A stretch of DNA of 64,000 bases from CAVVJA01 sp963779485. Its GTDB lineage: Bacteria > Actinomycetota > Actinomycetes > Mycobacteriales > Jatrophihabitantaceae. Shown here piece by piece: positions 53,223-62,528 of this stretch (positions are counted from its first letter, which is position 1; each line of letters starts with the position of its first letter). The notes beneath the pieces were generated by a model. That model saw only the letters and a program-made list of their open reading frames with translations, was not told where the DNA came from and made no database searches. Where the stretch lies: the NCBI GenBank assembly GCA_963779485.1, contig CAVZYJ010000018.1, positions 124,001 to 188,000 on the forward strand, given 5' to 3'. A program made the translations under genes and the position numbers.

Positions 53223-55822
53223 ATGATCGAGCAGTCCGTGTTGGGTCTTCACGAGGTTGACGAGATGCAGGTCGCGGTCGTTGGCGGCAAGGGCGCGCAC
53301 CTGGGCGGACTATCGCGGATCGACGGCATCCGCGTGCCGGCTGGCTTTTGCGTGACGACGGACGCCTTCCGACGGATCATGGCGGAAGCGCCGTCGATCG
53401 ACGATCGGCTCGATCAGCTGTCGCGCCTCAACCCGGACGACCGGGAGGCGATCCGCACGCTCAGCGCGGAGATCCGCCGGACCCTCGAAGAGATCGCCGT
53501 CCCTGGCGATCTCGCGGCGGCGATCACCCGCGCTCTCGCCCAGCTCGGCGAGCAAGCTGCCTACGCCGTCCGATCCAGCGCGACGGCAGAGGACCTGCCG
53601 ACAGCCTCCTTCGCCGGCCAGCAGGACACGTACCTGAACGTCGTGGGCCCGGCCGCGATCCTCCAGCACGTCAGCCGGTGCTGGGCCTCGCTCTTCACCG
53701 AGCGGGCCGTGACCTACCGCCAGCGGAGGGGCATCGACCACCGTACGGTCCACATGGCCGTGGTCGTGCAGCAGATGGTCTTCCCGCAGGCGGCCGGCAT
53801 CCTGTTCACGGCCGACCCCGTCACGTCCAACCGGCAGGGTCGCGTCCGTAGAGGCCAGCTTCGGCCTCGGTGAGGCCCTGGTCTCCGGCCTGGTGAACGG
53901 GGACGTCTACAAGGTGCGCGACGGTGAGGTCGTCGCCAAGGCGGTCGGCACCAAGCAGCTCGCCATCCACGCCTCGCCGGCGGGCGGGACGCAGGAACAG
54001 GCGATCGACCCGGAGCTGCAGGACCAGCCTGCGCTGACGGATGCGCAGGCTCGTGCGGCTCGCGCAGCTCGGCCGGCGGATCGAAGCGCACTTCGGCCGC
54101 CCCCAGGACATCGAATGGTGCCTGGTCGACGACGGCTTCCAGATCGTCCAGAGCCGGCCGATCACCACGCTGTTCCCCATCCCCGAGTCCGGCGACCGGG
54201 AGAACCACGTCTACGTCTCCGTCGGTCATCAGCAGATGATGACCGACCCCATGAAGCCCCTCGGGCTGTCCTTCTGGCAGATGACGACCCCCGCGCCCAT
54301 GGCCGAGGCCGGCGGCCGCCTGTTCGTCGACGTCACCCAACGGCTGGCCTCGCCGGCGAGCCGCGCCGGCCTCCTGGAGGCCCTGGGGAGATCCGATCCG
54401 CTGACCGGGGACGCGCTGCAGACCATCCTCGAGCGCGACGGCTTCATCCGGCCGCTCCCTGACGAGGGTCCCCCCGGGCCACTGTTCGGCGGCGCGCCAG
54501 CTCCGATCGAGACCGATCCGGCCATCGTCACCGAGCTGATCGGGCGCAGCCAGGCATCAATCGCCGCCGCGGAACGCGACATCCGGACGAAGTCCGGAGA
54601 GGCGCTGCTCGACTTCATCCAGGCGGACATCCAGGAGCTGAAGCGGATCCTGTTCGATCCGCAGAGCCATCAGGTGTTCATGTCGGCGATGGAGGCCGCG
54701 TGGTGGCTCAACGATCAGCTGCAGGCGTGGCTGGGCGAGAAGAACGCGGCTGACACGCTCACGCAGTCCGTTCCCCATAACGTCACATCGGAGATGGGGC
54801 TGGCGCTCTTGGACGTCGCGGACGTGATCCGCCCGCATCCGGACGTGGTGGCGTTTCTGCACCACGTCGAGGACGAGGGTTTCCTGGACGAGCTGGCCAA
54901 GCTCGCGGGCGGGCGGGAAGCGCGAGACGCCATCGAGGCGTGGCTCGAAAAGTACGGCATGCGCTGCGTCGGCGAGATCGACATCACGCGACCGCGTTGG
55001 AGCGAGCGCCCCTCCACGCTCGTGCCCGTGATCCTCGGCAACATCAAGAACTTCGAGCCGGGCGCCGGCGCGCGGCGCTTCGAGCAAGGGCGGCAGGAGG
55101 CATGGGCGAAGGAACAGGACGTGCTGGAGCGCTTGCGGGCCCTGCCGGACGGGGAGCGAAAGTCCGAAGAGACCAAGCGGATGATCGACCGGGTGCGGAC
55201 CTTCATCGGGTACCGGGAGTACCCGAAGTACGGCATGGTCAGCCGCTACTTCGTGTACAAGCAGGCCCTGCTGAAAGAGGCCGAGCGCCTCGTGCAGGCC
55301 CACGTGCTTCGTGAGAAGGAAGACATCTTCTACCTGAGGTTCCCAGAGCTCCACGACGTCGCGCGCACGAACCACGTGGATGACCAGCTCATCTGCCGAC
55401 GCAAGGACGCGTTCAGGTCGTATCAAGCGCTCACGCCGCCCCGGGTGCTCACATCGGACGGCGAGGTCATCACCGGGGCGTACCGACGCGACGACGTGCC
55501 GACCGGTGCCCTGGTCGGCCTACCGGTCTCCGCCGGGGTCATCGAAGGGCGGGCCCGCGTCATCCTGGATATGGCGCAGGCCGATCTCGAAGCGGGCGAC
55601 ATCCTGGTCACGGCCTACACGGACCCCAGCTGGACGCCGCTGTTCGTGGCGATCACGGGCCTGGTCACGGAGGTGGGAGGCCTGATGACCCATGGCGCAG
55701 TGATCGCACGGGAGTACGGCTTGCCGGCCGTCGTCGGTGTGGTAGATGCCACCCGGCTGATCCCCGATGGGCAGCGGATCCGCGTGCACGGAACCGACGG
55801 GTACGTCGAGATTCTGCCTTGA
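53223..55822 (+). pseudogene. rph: rifampin phosphotransferase / PEP-synthase-like gene with two +1 frameshifts
   Basis: Three frames together give an approximately 866-residue protein. The ATP-grasp start runs through VVGGKGAHLGGLSRIDGIRV, AAYAVRSSATAEDLPTASFA and FPQAAGILFTADPVTSNR. Near 53840 one extra base (CGGCAGGGTC for CGG-AAG-GTC) moves the sense to VASVEASFGLGEALVSGLVN. Near 54040 a second extra base moves it to LVRLAQLGRRIEAHFGRPQD. The third frame continues through the large substrate domain to the swivelling His domain, GLMTHGAVIAREYGLPAVVG. Size and layout fit rifamycin-inactivating phosphotransferase; PEP synthase is the near relative. GGAGG precedes the ATG. Both breaks follow CAGG, so a consensus error is possible. 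Confidence 0.8.
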
Positions 55823-55875
55823 CTGATCATACCGAGAAGGCTCATCCGTAGTGTCCGGCCCAACAACGGTGCACG

Positions 55876-56027
55876 TCATTCGGCGCTAGTGGTCCAGGAG
55901 GCGGGTCGTTCTTCTTCGAGCCGGTCGAGGAGCCACGCGCGGGCCATGGTGGACATCGGTAGGTGTCGTTGTTCGGCGAGATGCTGGGGGCGGTGAACTG
56001 CTCCTCGGTGAGCCGCACATTGAACAT
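55876..56027 (-). pseudogene. ribbon-helix-helix antitoxin-like gene with frameshift
   Basis: One frame starts MFNVRLTEEQFTAP at 56027. After a CCCCC run the sense continues in another frame as HLAEQRHLPMSTMARAWLLD and RLEEERPASWTTSAE. Together these match a CopG/RHH antitoxin-like DNA-binding protein (strand, LAE...LPMST-x-x-RAWLLDRL helices). The length of 152 bp is not a multiple of three. No toxin partner is visible beside it. Confidence 0.6.
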
Positions 56028-56091
56028 CCGGCTGGTCCCCCCTACTCAGCGTAAGACAACGACTTACCGTCTGGTGCTGGGCGACGACACT

Positions 56092-56203
56092 GCCGATCAG
56101 CCCGCACACGCTGCGGCACGCGTTCATCACCGCCGCCCTCGGCGCCGGCGTCCCCCTGCGCGACGTCCAGAAGCCGCCTCCCACGCCGATCCGAGGACAA
56201 CCT
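56092..56203 (+). pseudogene. tyrosine recombinase (phage integrase) C-terminal fragment
   Basis: The frame reads PISPHTLRHAFITAALGAGV and PLRDVQ, then by loss of one base shifts to EAASHADPRTT. SPHTLRHAF is the HxLRH catalytic box and LRDVQEAASHADPRTT the adjoining block before the catalytic Tyr in actinobacterial integrases. The rest of the enzyme is absent. With the tRNA-Tyr remnant it points to past site-specific integration. Confidence 0.75.
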
Positions 56204-56214
56204 GCGGACGGCTG

Positions 56215-57057
56215 TCAGCCCAGGTTGCGTAGCCGGCCGAGCAGCCCCGCCGCGCGGTCGGCACCGGCTCGGGCACCCGGCGCAGTCGCCACGATGATCA
56301 CGTCGTCGGCACCGGCGTGCACGTATTCCTCGATCGTGCGGATGCTCTCCTCGTCGGTCGGCTGCAGCCGCAGCTGTACGGTGCGCCGGACTTCCTGCGG
56401 ATCGCGGCCGACGTCTGCACAGTGGGCGGTGAGTACTTCGGAGAGGTCCCGAAACGCCTCGGCCGTGTCGGCGACCGCGTTCCACGTGTCGGCGTACTGG
56501 GCCACAATGCGCAGCGTGCGGCGCCGTCCGCTGCCTCCGATCCACAGCGGCACCCGCTCCTGCACCGGCTTCGGCTCGGCGACCGCGTCGGTGATCGTGT
56601 AGTACTGACCGGCGAATGTCGTGCGCGGTTGGGTCCACAGCGATCGGACGATGCGGCACGCCTCCTCCAGTCGGTCCAGCCGCTCGCCGGGACGACCGAG
56701 CTCAAGACCGAACATTGTGTGCTCGAACTCCGCCCAGCCGGCCCCGATGCCGAACTCGAGACGCCCCCCGGACAGGTGATCGACAGTGACGGCCATCTTG
56801 GCCAATTCCCCCGGATGCCGGTACGTGTTGCCGGTCACCATGCACCCGACACGAGTACGCGTCGTGGCCACAGCCATCGCCGCCTGCATCGTCCACGCCT
56901 CGAAGATGTCGCCGTCCTCGGCACCGCCGATGGTGGCAAAATGGTCCATCACCCAGCAATGCTCGAAGCCGGCGTCGTCGGCCACCTGCCATGCATAGCG
57001 GTAGTCATTGATCGGCGCATGCTGGGCAAGCTTGAGCCCGAACCGGAGATCTGCCAT
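56215..57057 (-). CDS. LLM-class F420-dependent oxidoreductase
   Basis: The 280-residue protein is a luciferase-like monooxygenase fold: ADLRFGLKLAQHAPINDYRY, FEHCWVMDHFATIGGAEDGD, RTRVGCMVTGNTYRHPGELA, MAVTVDHLSGGRLEFGIGAG and ERVPLWIGGSGRRRTLRIVA. This arrangement is that of actinobacterial F420-binding members that move hydride to or from small substrates. The ATG at 57055-57057 has GAGGG immediately upstream. Single gene. Confidence 0.9.
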   Translation of the reverse strand: MADLRFGLKLAQHAPINDYRYAWQVADDAGFEHCWVMDHFATIGGAEDGDIFEAWTMQAAMAVATTRTRVGCMVTGNTYRHPGELAKMAVTVDHLSGGRLEFGIGAGWAEFEHTMFGLELGRPGERLDRLEEACRIVRSLWTQPRTTFAGQYYTITDAVAEPKPVQERVPLWIGGSGRRRTLRIVAQYADTWNAVADTAEAFRDLSEVLTAHCADVGRDPQEVRRTVQLRLQPTDEESIRTIEEYVHAGADDVIIVATAPGARAGADRAAGLLGRLRNLG

Positions 57058-57660
57058 CCCTCAGGTCTACCGCACCCGGACCGCCGCGCCGCCCCCGTCC
57101 CCCCTTCGCCTCAAGAGACGGCCGATGGGGTGGCGGGCAGAAGCGGAGCGTCTCCCGCATCGGGAGGCACGCGCCCCAGGCAGCGACCACGCTCTCCGCC
57201 GCCATACGGTGCATGCCGTCTCCAAACCTGTTGCGGTGGGCGCGATTGTGCTCTACCGCCTTATCCGATTCTGGGGCGTGCTCGCTATTGGATGGATCGC
57301 CCGATGGCACCTGGCTCGGCATTCTGGAGAGCGACCGGAAATGAACCACCTCGACAGCGCGCTGTCCGCCGATGCCGACGAGGGCTCGGACGACGGGGAA
57401 CCACCTAGGCGCAAAGATGAGAGCGGATGACTTGCTCCTGCCGAGGCACCGATGGTCCTCTGCATGCCGGTGTCTACAACATCGCACATTGCGAACGCGA
57501 TCCGGCGGCAACACCATTCGGTACGACCGCGCATTCCTGCAAGCGGGCCGGCCGGAACTCCATCCGGATCAATCAGCAAATGGCGGATCTGCTTCCGGTG
57601 GACGACCTCCGCCGGAAGACATCGAGATCGTCGACTATCACTGAGAGGAGGCCGCGATAT
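57058..57660. other. gap without supported gene
   Basis: A frame ending at 57430 (VLYRLIRFWGVLAIGWIARW and acidic tail) is open and could be a small membrane peptide, but it lacks a ribosome site. Nothing else is seen. Confidence 0.3.
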
Positions 57661-57831
57661 ATGAGCACCACTGCGGGCAGCTGTGTCGCGAGGGGTGGAG
57701 GTGTGTCGAGATCATCGTCCGCTTACCTGCGCGTCCCGTATGGCCCACTCGTGAGCCGATTACTGGAGCGTGTCGACCCAGGTCGCGGTGGCCATCCCGG
57801 TCCCAAGAGAGCGCGCCCGGGTGGGGTCTAG
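57661..57831 (+). CDS. small hypothetical protein, 56 aa
   Basis: The ATG at 57661 is preceded by GAGAGGAGG, a strong ribosome site, nine bases away. The product (MSTTAGSCVARGGGVSRSSS, basic and Gly/Ser/Pro-rich) has no recognisable fold. It ends at a TAG overlapping the convergent methyltransferase gene's end. It could be spurious; the ribosome site is the main support. Confidence 0.3.
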   Translation: MSTTAGSCVARGGGVSRSSSAYLRVPYGPLVSRLLERVDPGRGGHPGPKRARPGGV

Positions 57832-58619
57832 CTCACCTCCTGATCAACCCGTCGAGCGAGAGACAAGTCCACCGTAGTGTCGATGTCGATCTGGTCGGGC
57901 AGTATCGCGCGGACCTGATGCAGCGCTGCGGCACGCGCCTCCGGGGAAAGCTTGAGGTAGGCCGAGACGGTGGCCAGTCGTCCCACGAAGTCCTCGGCCG
58001 TTGTCATAGCGACACCCGGCAGGTCGCGCCGTTCGACGTCGGCGAGGCCGTCGGCGGCGGACATCTCCTCGATCGACCACGGATGTACCTCGACCGGGTC
58101 GTCTTCCAGAAGCACACGCTTCTCGAGCTCGTCGACCGCCGCAAACAGGTCAGGGTCCTTGAGCTCGGCCGGTCTGCCAACCAGCGCGAGAACGCCGCCG
58201 GGGACGAGCAGCTCGACGGCCTGGGCCCACCTTGTAACCGGGCTGGTCCAGTGCCAGGCCGCCGCCGCGTACACCAGGTCGAAACGAGATCCGGTACGGA
58301 ACTCCTCGAAGGTAGCTACGACCGGCCGCACGGGCAGCCCGCGGGTCACCCTCTCCAGCACCTGCGCCATATCGGCGTCGGGTTCGAGCGCGGTGACCTC
58401 GATGCAACGCGATGCGAACAGCCGCGTTGCTTTTCCCGTTCCAGCGCCGACCTCGAGCGCCGTGCGCACGGGCCGTCTCGCGTAGCGCAGCACGGTGTCG
58501 ACGAGCTCGTCGGGATAGCCCAGCCGGTAGCGCTCATAGCACTCTGCGACCGACCCGAACAACGACCCGCGGACGGACTTCCCAGTAGGCTCGCTGGGCT
58601 CGCTGGGCTCGGTGACCAT
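57828..58619 (-). CDS. class I SAM-dependent methyltransferase
   Basis: The 263-residue protein has motif I TALEVGAGTGKATRLFASRC, motif II-like VTALEPDADMAQVLERVTRG, RFDLVYAAAAWHWTSPVTRW and LLVPGGVLALVGRPAELKDP, the pattern of small-molecule methyltransferases with an SSxSWHW-like start (YERYRLGYPDELV). A short repeat (EPSEPSEP) marks the N-terminus. The substrate is unknown. The ATG at 58617-58619 has GGTGACC context only. Confidence 0.9.
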   Translation of the reverse strand: MVTEPSEPSEPTGKSVRGSLFGSVAECYERYRLGYPDELVDTVLRYARRPVRTALEVGAGTGKATRLFASRCIEVTALEPDADMAQVLERVTRGLPVRPVVATFEEFRTGSRFDLVYAAAAWHWTSPVTRWAQAVELLVPGGVLALVGRPAELKDPDLFAAVDELEKRVLLEDDPVEVHPWSIEEMSAADGLADVERRDLPGVAMTTAEDFVGRLATVSAYLKLSPEARAAALHQVRAILPDQIDIDTTVDLSLARRVDQEVS

Positions 58620-58697
58620 GGGCTCATGAATATCACCCCATCCGCGATCGCCGGCGAACCTCCCGTCCGCCTCGTCACGATTCCGCAGAGGGACATC

Positions 58698-59285
58698 TCA
58701 GGAAACGCGCTGGGCCGGCTGGTACGTCGCCATCAGCACTCCGGCCGCGGTTGGAGTGCAGTCGACCAGCCGCAGCGAGTGTGCTTCGTCGTCTGGACCG
58801 AACATTCGGTGGCCCGAGCCGAGCACGAGCGGGTGGATCATAAGGAATAGCTCGTCGATGAGACCGTGTGGAAGCAGGGACTGAATGAGCTGACCGCTAC
58901 CCATGATCACGAGGTTGCCGCCTGGCTGCTCGCGCAGTGCGGCTACTTCAGCGCGGACGTCGCCGCTGAGGAGCGTCGAGTTCGGCCAGGGCAGCTCCGC
59001 GTCCGGGCTGGAAGAGGCGACGTACTTCCTCGTCTGATTGAGGCCGTCTTTGAACGGGCCGCCAGCTTGGTTCCAGTAAGTGAGCATGCCGTCATAGCTG
59101 CGTCGACCGAACAGCCAGCAGAAGTCCTGCCCCATCCGCTTGCCCATGGCGGCGCCCATCGCCGGATCGTTCGCCTGCCCGGCCCAGCCGCCGTGCCGGA
59201 AGCCGTCACGAGTGTCTTCATCGGAGCGGCCCGGACCCTGCAGAACGCCGTCAAGGCTGACGTGGTTGACGACCAGAACACGCAC
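58698..59285 (-). CDS. dihydrofolate-reductase-fold (RibD C-terminal-like) protein
   Basis: The 195-residue protein reads MRVLVVNHVSLDGVLQGPGR, FCWLFGRRSYDGMLTYWNQA, NLVIMGSGQLIQSLLPHGLI and DELFLMIHPLVLGSGHRMFG, the RibD C-terminal/DHFR-like pattern of stand-alone reductases (NADPH-binding). These are abundant in actinobacteria and of unclear substrate. The GTG at 59283-59285 has AAGGGG upstream. Confidence 0.9.
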   Translation of the reverse strand: MRVLVVNHVSLDGVLQGPGRSDEDTRDGFRHGGWAGQANDPAMGAAMGKRMGQDFCWLFGRRSYDGMLTYWNQAGGPFKDGLNQTRKYVASSSPDAELPWPNSTLLSGDVRAEVAALREQPGGNLVIMGSGQLIQSLLPHGLIDELFLMIHPLVLGSGHRMFGPDDEAHSLRLVDCTPTAAGVLMATYQPAQRVS

Positions 59286-59533
59286 GTGTGACCCCTTCCA
59301 AAGTCGAAGTTCCTGACGCGGTCAAGTCCGAAACGTATCGCCCGCCGTCGAAAGATTGTCCTTCGTTTCGATCAGGGATCCCTCCTGACACGCCTCGGAG
59401 CCGTCCGCGAAGTACGAGCGCCGTCTGGGCCGTCCGCGGAACCTCACTCACCACGACCGGGACCCAGCGCCTTGCTAGATCTCAGACGAGACTCGGTCCG
59501 TGGCTGATGACCATCAGGGTTGTGGGCCGCCCG
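59286..59533. other. intergenic stretch
   Basis: Nothing supported. Confidence 0.3.
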
Positions 59534-60112
59534 CTACGGCTGGGTGACGAGTCCGTGGTCATCGGACCTGATCGTCTCGGCTACCTCGCTCAGGTCATCG
59601 TTGAGCTGGTGATCGCGCCCCGGCAGCCAGTGCAGCTGCGCCTGCGGGATCACGCTGGCGTACAGGTCGGCATGCGACGGTGGGGTCATCTGGTCCTGCC
59701 GTCCCTGAAACACGTGCACCGGCACGTCAGGTGGCAGCCTCGCGCCGAGGTCGTGCGGCGTTGCGAAGTCATCGCCGGGCCAACCCCCCGGACCGACGAA
59801 CGGCGCGGCAATCAGCACGATGCCCCGAAGATCCCGCTCTGGTGGCCGCTCGGCGAGCGCATTGATGAGGATCGTCCCGCCCACCGAATGGCCTGCGACG
59901 ACCGCGCCGTCGGCCAACGCCGTCATCTCCCCCCGGATGGCCCTGCTCCACCCGGCGTAGCTCGGGTCGTCCTCGTCAGGCATGCGCGGGTAGCGGACCT
60001 CGTACCCGTCCCCGAGCTGGCGCCGCAGGCTGTCGACCAGCTTGTCATCCCACTCGTCGTGCGCGCCCGCGCCGCCGCCCTGGACGAAGAGCACCTGCCC
60101 GGACCGTCCCAT
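59534..60112 (-). CDS. alpha/beta hydrolase, RBBP9/YdeN-like
   Basis: The 192-residue protein has LFVQGGGAGAHDEWDDKLVD, RYPRMPDEDDPSYAGWSRAI, the nucleophile in VVAGHSVGGTILINALAE, the acid in VFQGRQDQMTPPSHADLYA and the His in WLPGRDHQLNDDLSEVA. It is a small serine hydrolase of the RBBP9 type. The substrate is unknown. GGAGG is seven bases before the ATG at 60110-60112. Confidence 0.85.
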   Translation of the reverse strand: MGRSGQVLFVQGGGAGAHDEWDDKLVDSLRRQLGDGYEVRYPRMPDEDDPSYAGWSRAIRGEMTALADGAVVAGHSVGGTILINALAERPPERDLRGIVLIAAPFVGPGGWPGDDFATPHDLGARLPPDVPVHVFQGRQDQMTPPSHADLYASVIPQAQLHWLPGRDHQLNDDLSEVAETIRSDDHGLVTQP

Positions 60113-60245
60113 GATTGATCCTCCTTCGCACGCTCGGACCAAGGTCCCCAATACGACACCGCAGCACGCGGCAACTCATCGGTCAATCGAGGATCCGCAA
60201 CAGGGACGGTGGCTCACTGGTAACAGGTGTGCGCGGCCGCTGGCG

Positions 60246-60920
60246 TCAGCGCCCATGCGGCGTGCAGATGCAGGAGCGGTTACCGTCAGCGTCCTCGACT
60301 ACCCAGTACGCCGGAGCCGCCGCGTCGCTAACCAGCCGTCCCCCGGCGTCGAGCACAGCCTGGAGCCGATGCTTGGCCTCGTCGTGAGGCACCCACACGT
60401 CGAAATGCCAGCGCTGCTGGAACTGCTGCTCGGGGAGCGCCAAGGCCTCGTCGATCTCATGCGTGTCTTGCCACCATACGGTCGGGACCTGCCCACTAGC
60501 GTCGACGGGTTCGCCTCGGACGATTTCTGCACCGAGCAGGGCTGCGTAGAACGGTGCCAGACCTTCCCCCCGGCCGGTGTTGAGTCCCAGTTCCAGTTGA
60601 GTCAAGCCCGAGACGTCAGCATCGATCCCCAGTTCGGCGGCGCGGCCGCTGATCTGTTGTGCCAAGTCGAGGTCCCGACCGGTGATGCCGTGCTCGTCGT
60701 GGCTGGTCAGCGCCACGATCACGTCGGTATAGGTGAGCGTGATGTCCGGATGGTGGTTGGCGGCCTCGGCGGCCTCACCGATCTTGTTCACCAGCGCCAG
60801 CCCGGTAGCGAAGTCGCCGGTGCGGAACCGAGCTTTGATCCGCCCGAGGATCTGTCGCCAGTCGTCGATGCCCACCTCGCGCACTTGCGTCGCGGTCAGT
60901 GTCCGCTGCTGGTCAGTCAT
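60246..60920 (-). CDS. fusion of pterin-4a-carbinolamine dehydratase and glyoxalase-like domain
   Basis: The 224-residue protein has an N-terminal DCoH/PCD domain (residues 1-100): EAANHHPDITLTYTDVIVAL and TSHDEHGITGRDLDLAQQIS, with the conserved EAANHHP and SHDEHG histidines. Residues 105-224 form a VOC-like glyoxalase domain (LTQLELGLNTGRGEGLAPFY, WHFDVWVPHDEAKHRLQAVL, WVVEDADGNRSCICTPHGR). PCD recycles tetrahydrobiopterin; the fused VOC domain is a known actinobacterial arrangement without assigned role. GGAGCG precedes the ATG at 60918-60920. Confidence 0.9.
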   Translation of the reverse strand: MTDQQRTLTATQVREVGIDDWRQILGRIKARFRTGDFATGLALVNKIGEAAEAANHHPDITLTYTDVIVALTSHDEHGITGRDLDLAQQISGRAAELGIDADVSGLTQLELGLNTGRGEGLAPFYAALLGAEIVRGEPVDASGQVPTVWWQDTHEIDEALALPEQQFQQRWHFDVWVPHDEAKHRLQAVLDAGGRLVSDAAAPAYWVVEDADGNRSCICTPHGR

Positions 60921-61053
60921 AGTGATCGCTCCGTCCGGGTAGCGGCTGGTGTGAGGCCACAGTAGAACCGCTCGGGGACAGGTCGCTTCGTGCCCGTCGT
61001 GGCAAGCCAACACTGAACCAGCGGCACCAGCCGCTGAACATGGAGATATCGCT

Positions 61054-61668
61054 ATGAGCTACGACCCTTCGACTACCGCGATCCTGTTGGTCGACCCGTA
61101 CAACGACTTCATCAGCGAGGGCGGCAAACTGTGGCCTCGCATTCAGGCGATCGCCGAAGAAGTGCACTTGCTTGACCACCTACGCACCGTCCTATGGACC
61201 GCACGACAAAATGGATTCCAGGTCATCTTCGTGCCCCATCACCGCTGGCAGCTCGGCGACTACGTGTCGTTCGACAACCCCACGCCCTACCAGCTCGGCT
61301 CGGCCAAGGCCCAGGTGTTCGCCAAAGACACCTGGGGCGGCACCTTCCACGAGGACTTCCAACCCGAAGACGGTGACATCGTTGCCCTCGAACATTGGGG
61401 ATCAAGCGGCTTCGCGAACACCGACCTCGATCTGCAGCTCAAGCAGCACAGCATCTGCCGCATCGTGCTGGTCGGCATGATCGCCAACACCTGCATAGAG
61501 TCGGCCGGACGTTTCGGTATGGAACTTGGCTATCACGTCACCCTGGTCACCGATGCCACCGCCGCCTTCAGCTCGGAGGCGATGCACGCCGCTCACGTCA
61601 TCAACGGGCCGACCTACGCCCACGCCATCCTCACCACCGACGAGTTGGTCGCTCAGCTGTCGGCCTGA
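61054..61668 (+). CDS. cysteine hydrolase (isochorismatase family), catalytic Lys not evident
   Basis: The 204-residue protein has TAILLVDPYNDFISEGGKLW (catalytic Asp), VALEHWGSSGFANTDLDLQL where the usual Lys is expected, and the nucleophile in VGMIANTCIESAGRFGMELG. Isochorismatase-family enzymes use Asp-Lys-Cys; here the Lys position reads EH. It may act on a nicotinamide-like or amide substrate. It is divergent from the DCoH fusion gene, 133 bp away. Confidence 0.85.
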   Translation: MSYDPSTTAILLVDPYNDFISEGGKLWPRIQAIAEEVHLLDHLRTVLWTARQNGFQVIFVPHHRWQLGDYVSFDNPTPYQLGSAKAQVFAKDTWGGTFHEDFQPEDGDIVALEHWGSSGFANTDLDLQLKQHSICRIVLVGMIANTCIESAGRFGMELGYHVTLVTDATAAFSSEAMHAAHVINGPTYAHAILTTDELVAQLSA

Positions 61669-62165
61669 ACCCGGACCTGCTCCGTACGCTCGAAACCGTC
61701 AGAATCAGGACCCTCATCATGGCCTGTCGGCGCCGAACCACACACCGGCCCGCCGTGGGAGGTCACGTTCCCGCGGACCGAATCCGAGAACTAGACCGAG
61801 GCGCTGCGCCGAAGCACGAGGTTCAGCCCTCTCGGGTGAGGCTTGCGTTTCGGCTGGAGTCGACCGGACGCTTCTGGGTGGACAATCATCCGGTGGGCGA
61901 GTCGCCGCCTGACTCGAGTGATGGTCGGCCAGCGGGTGCTCCGTTCGCGGTGGCCGGTCTACAGCTGTCCGTTCCGGCCCGGCTGGCGTTGCATCCGAAG
62001 TCGCCGTTGCCGGCGCTGGTGCTGGGTTGCTGATCGTCTTGGCCGTGGTCAAACGGCTAAGGTCCGGCCGGGCTCGGCGACAGTGCAGACCGCAGTGATC
62101 GGGCCATATCATCGCGCCGATGATGCACGAGCTATTCACCCAGGACAGGAGGAGGGTAAAGACGG
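61669..62165. other. gap without supported gene
   Basis: A frame ending at 62033 (RLAFRLESTGRFWVDNHPVG) is open but lacks a clear start and family. GGAGGAGGG at 62149-62157 belongs to the next gene. Confidence 0.35.
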
Positions 62166-62528
62166 ATGAGCACTGCCGATATCGTCCAGTATTTGCACTG
62201 GAAGAGGGACGTGGCCGACCACGACTATGCCGCTGCCTCCAGCTACCTTAGTGTCCGCTTCGGGGAGAGCCGGGCACAGGAGGTGTCGGAGAAGCTGCAG
62301 AAGCTCCCGGTCATCCACCGCCGCGCCAACGACATTCTGCGGGCCACCCGGCGCGACCCGCTGCCGCTGTCAGACCCGGGCGTGCTGAAGGACCTGCAGA
62401 AGGTATTGGCCGGAGAGAACCTGTCCCCGGTTCTCGTAGCGGAAGGGGATATCGCGGACGGCTACCACCGTGTCTCCCTCGCCTATGCGCTCGACCCTTA
62501 CGCGGATGTGCCGCTCAAGCTCGGCTAA
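62166..62528 (+). CDS. conserved hypothetical protein with ParB/Srx-like end
   Basis: The 120-residue protein starts MSTADIVQYLHWKRDVADHD and ends VLVAEGDIADGYHRVSLAYA-LDPYADVPLKL. The last block resembles the ParB/sulfiredoxin signature VVDG-x-HR, though the protein lacks other ParB parts. The N-terminal half is helical. GGAGGAGGG lies eight bases before the ATG. I recall similar stand-alone proteins without assigned function. Confidence 0.65.
   Translation: MSTADIVQYLHWKRDVADHDYAAASSYLSVRFGESRAQEVSEKLQKLPVIHRRANDILRATRRDPLPLSDPGVLKDLQKVLAGENLSPVLVAEGDIADGYHRVSLAYALDPYADVPLKLG

Noticed and set aside
54557..55426. Minus-strand frame of 289 codons inside the rph-like gene
   Set aside because: Antisense shadow of a conserved protein.
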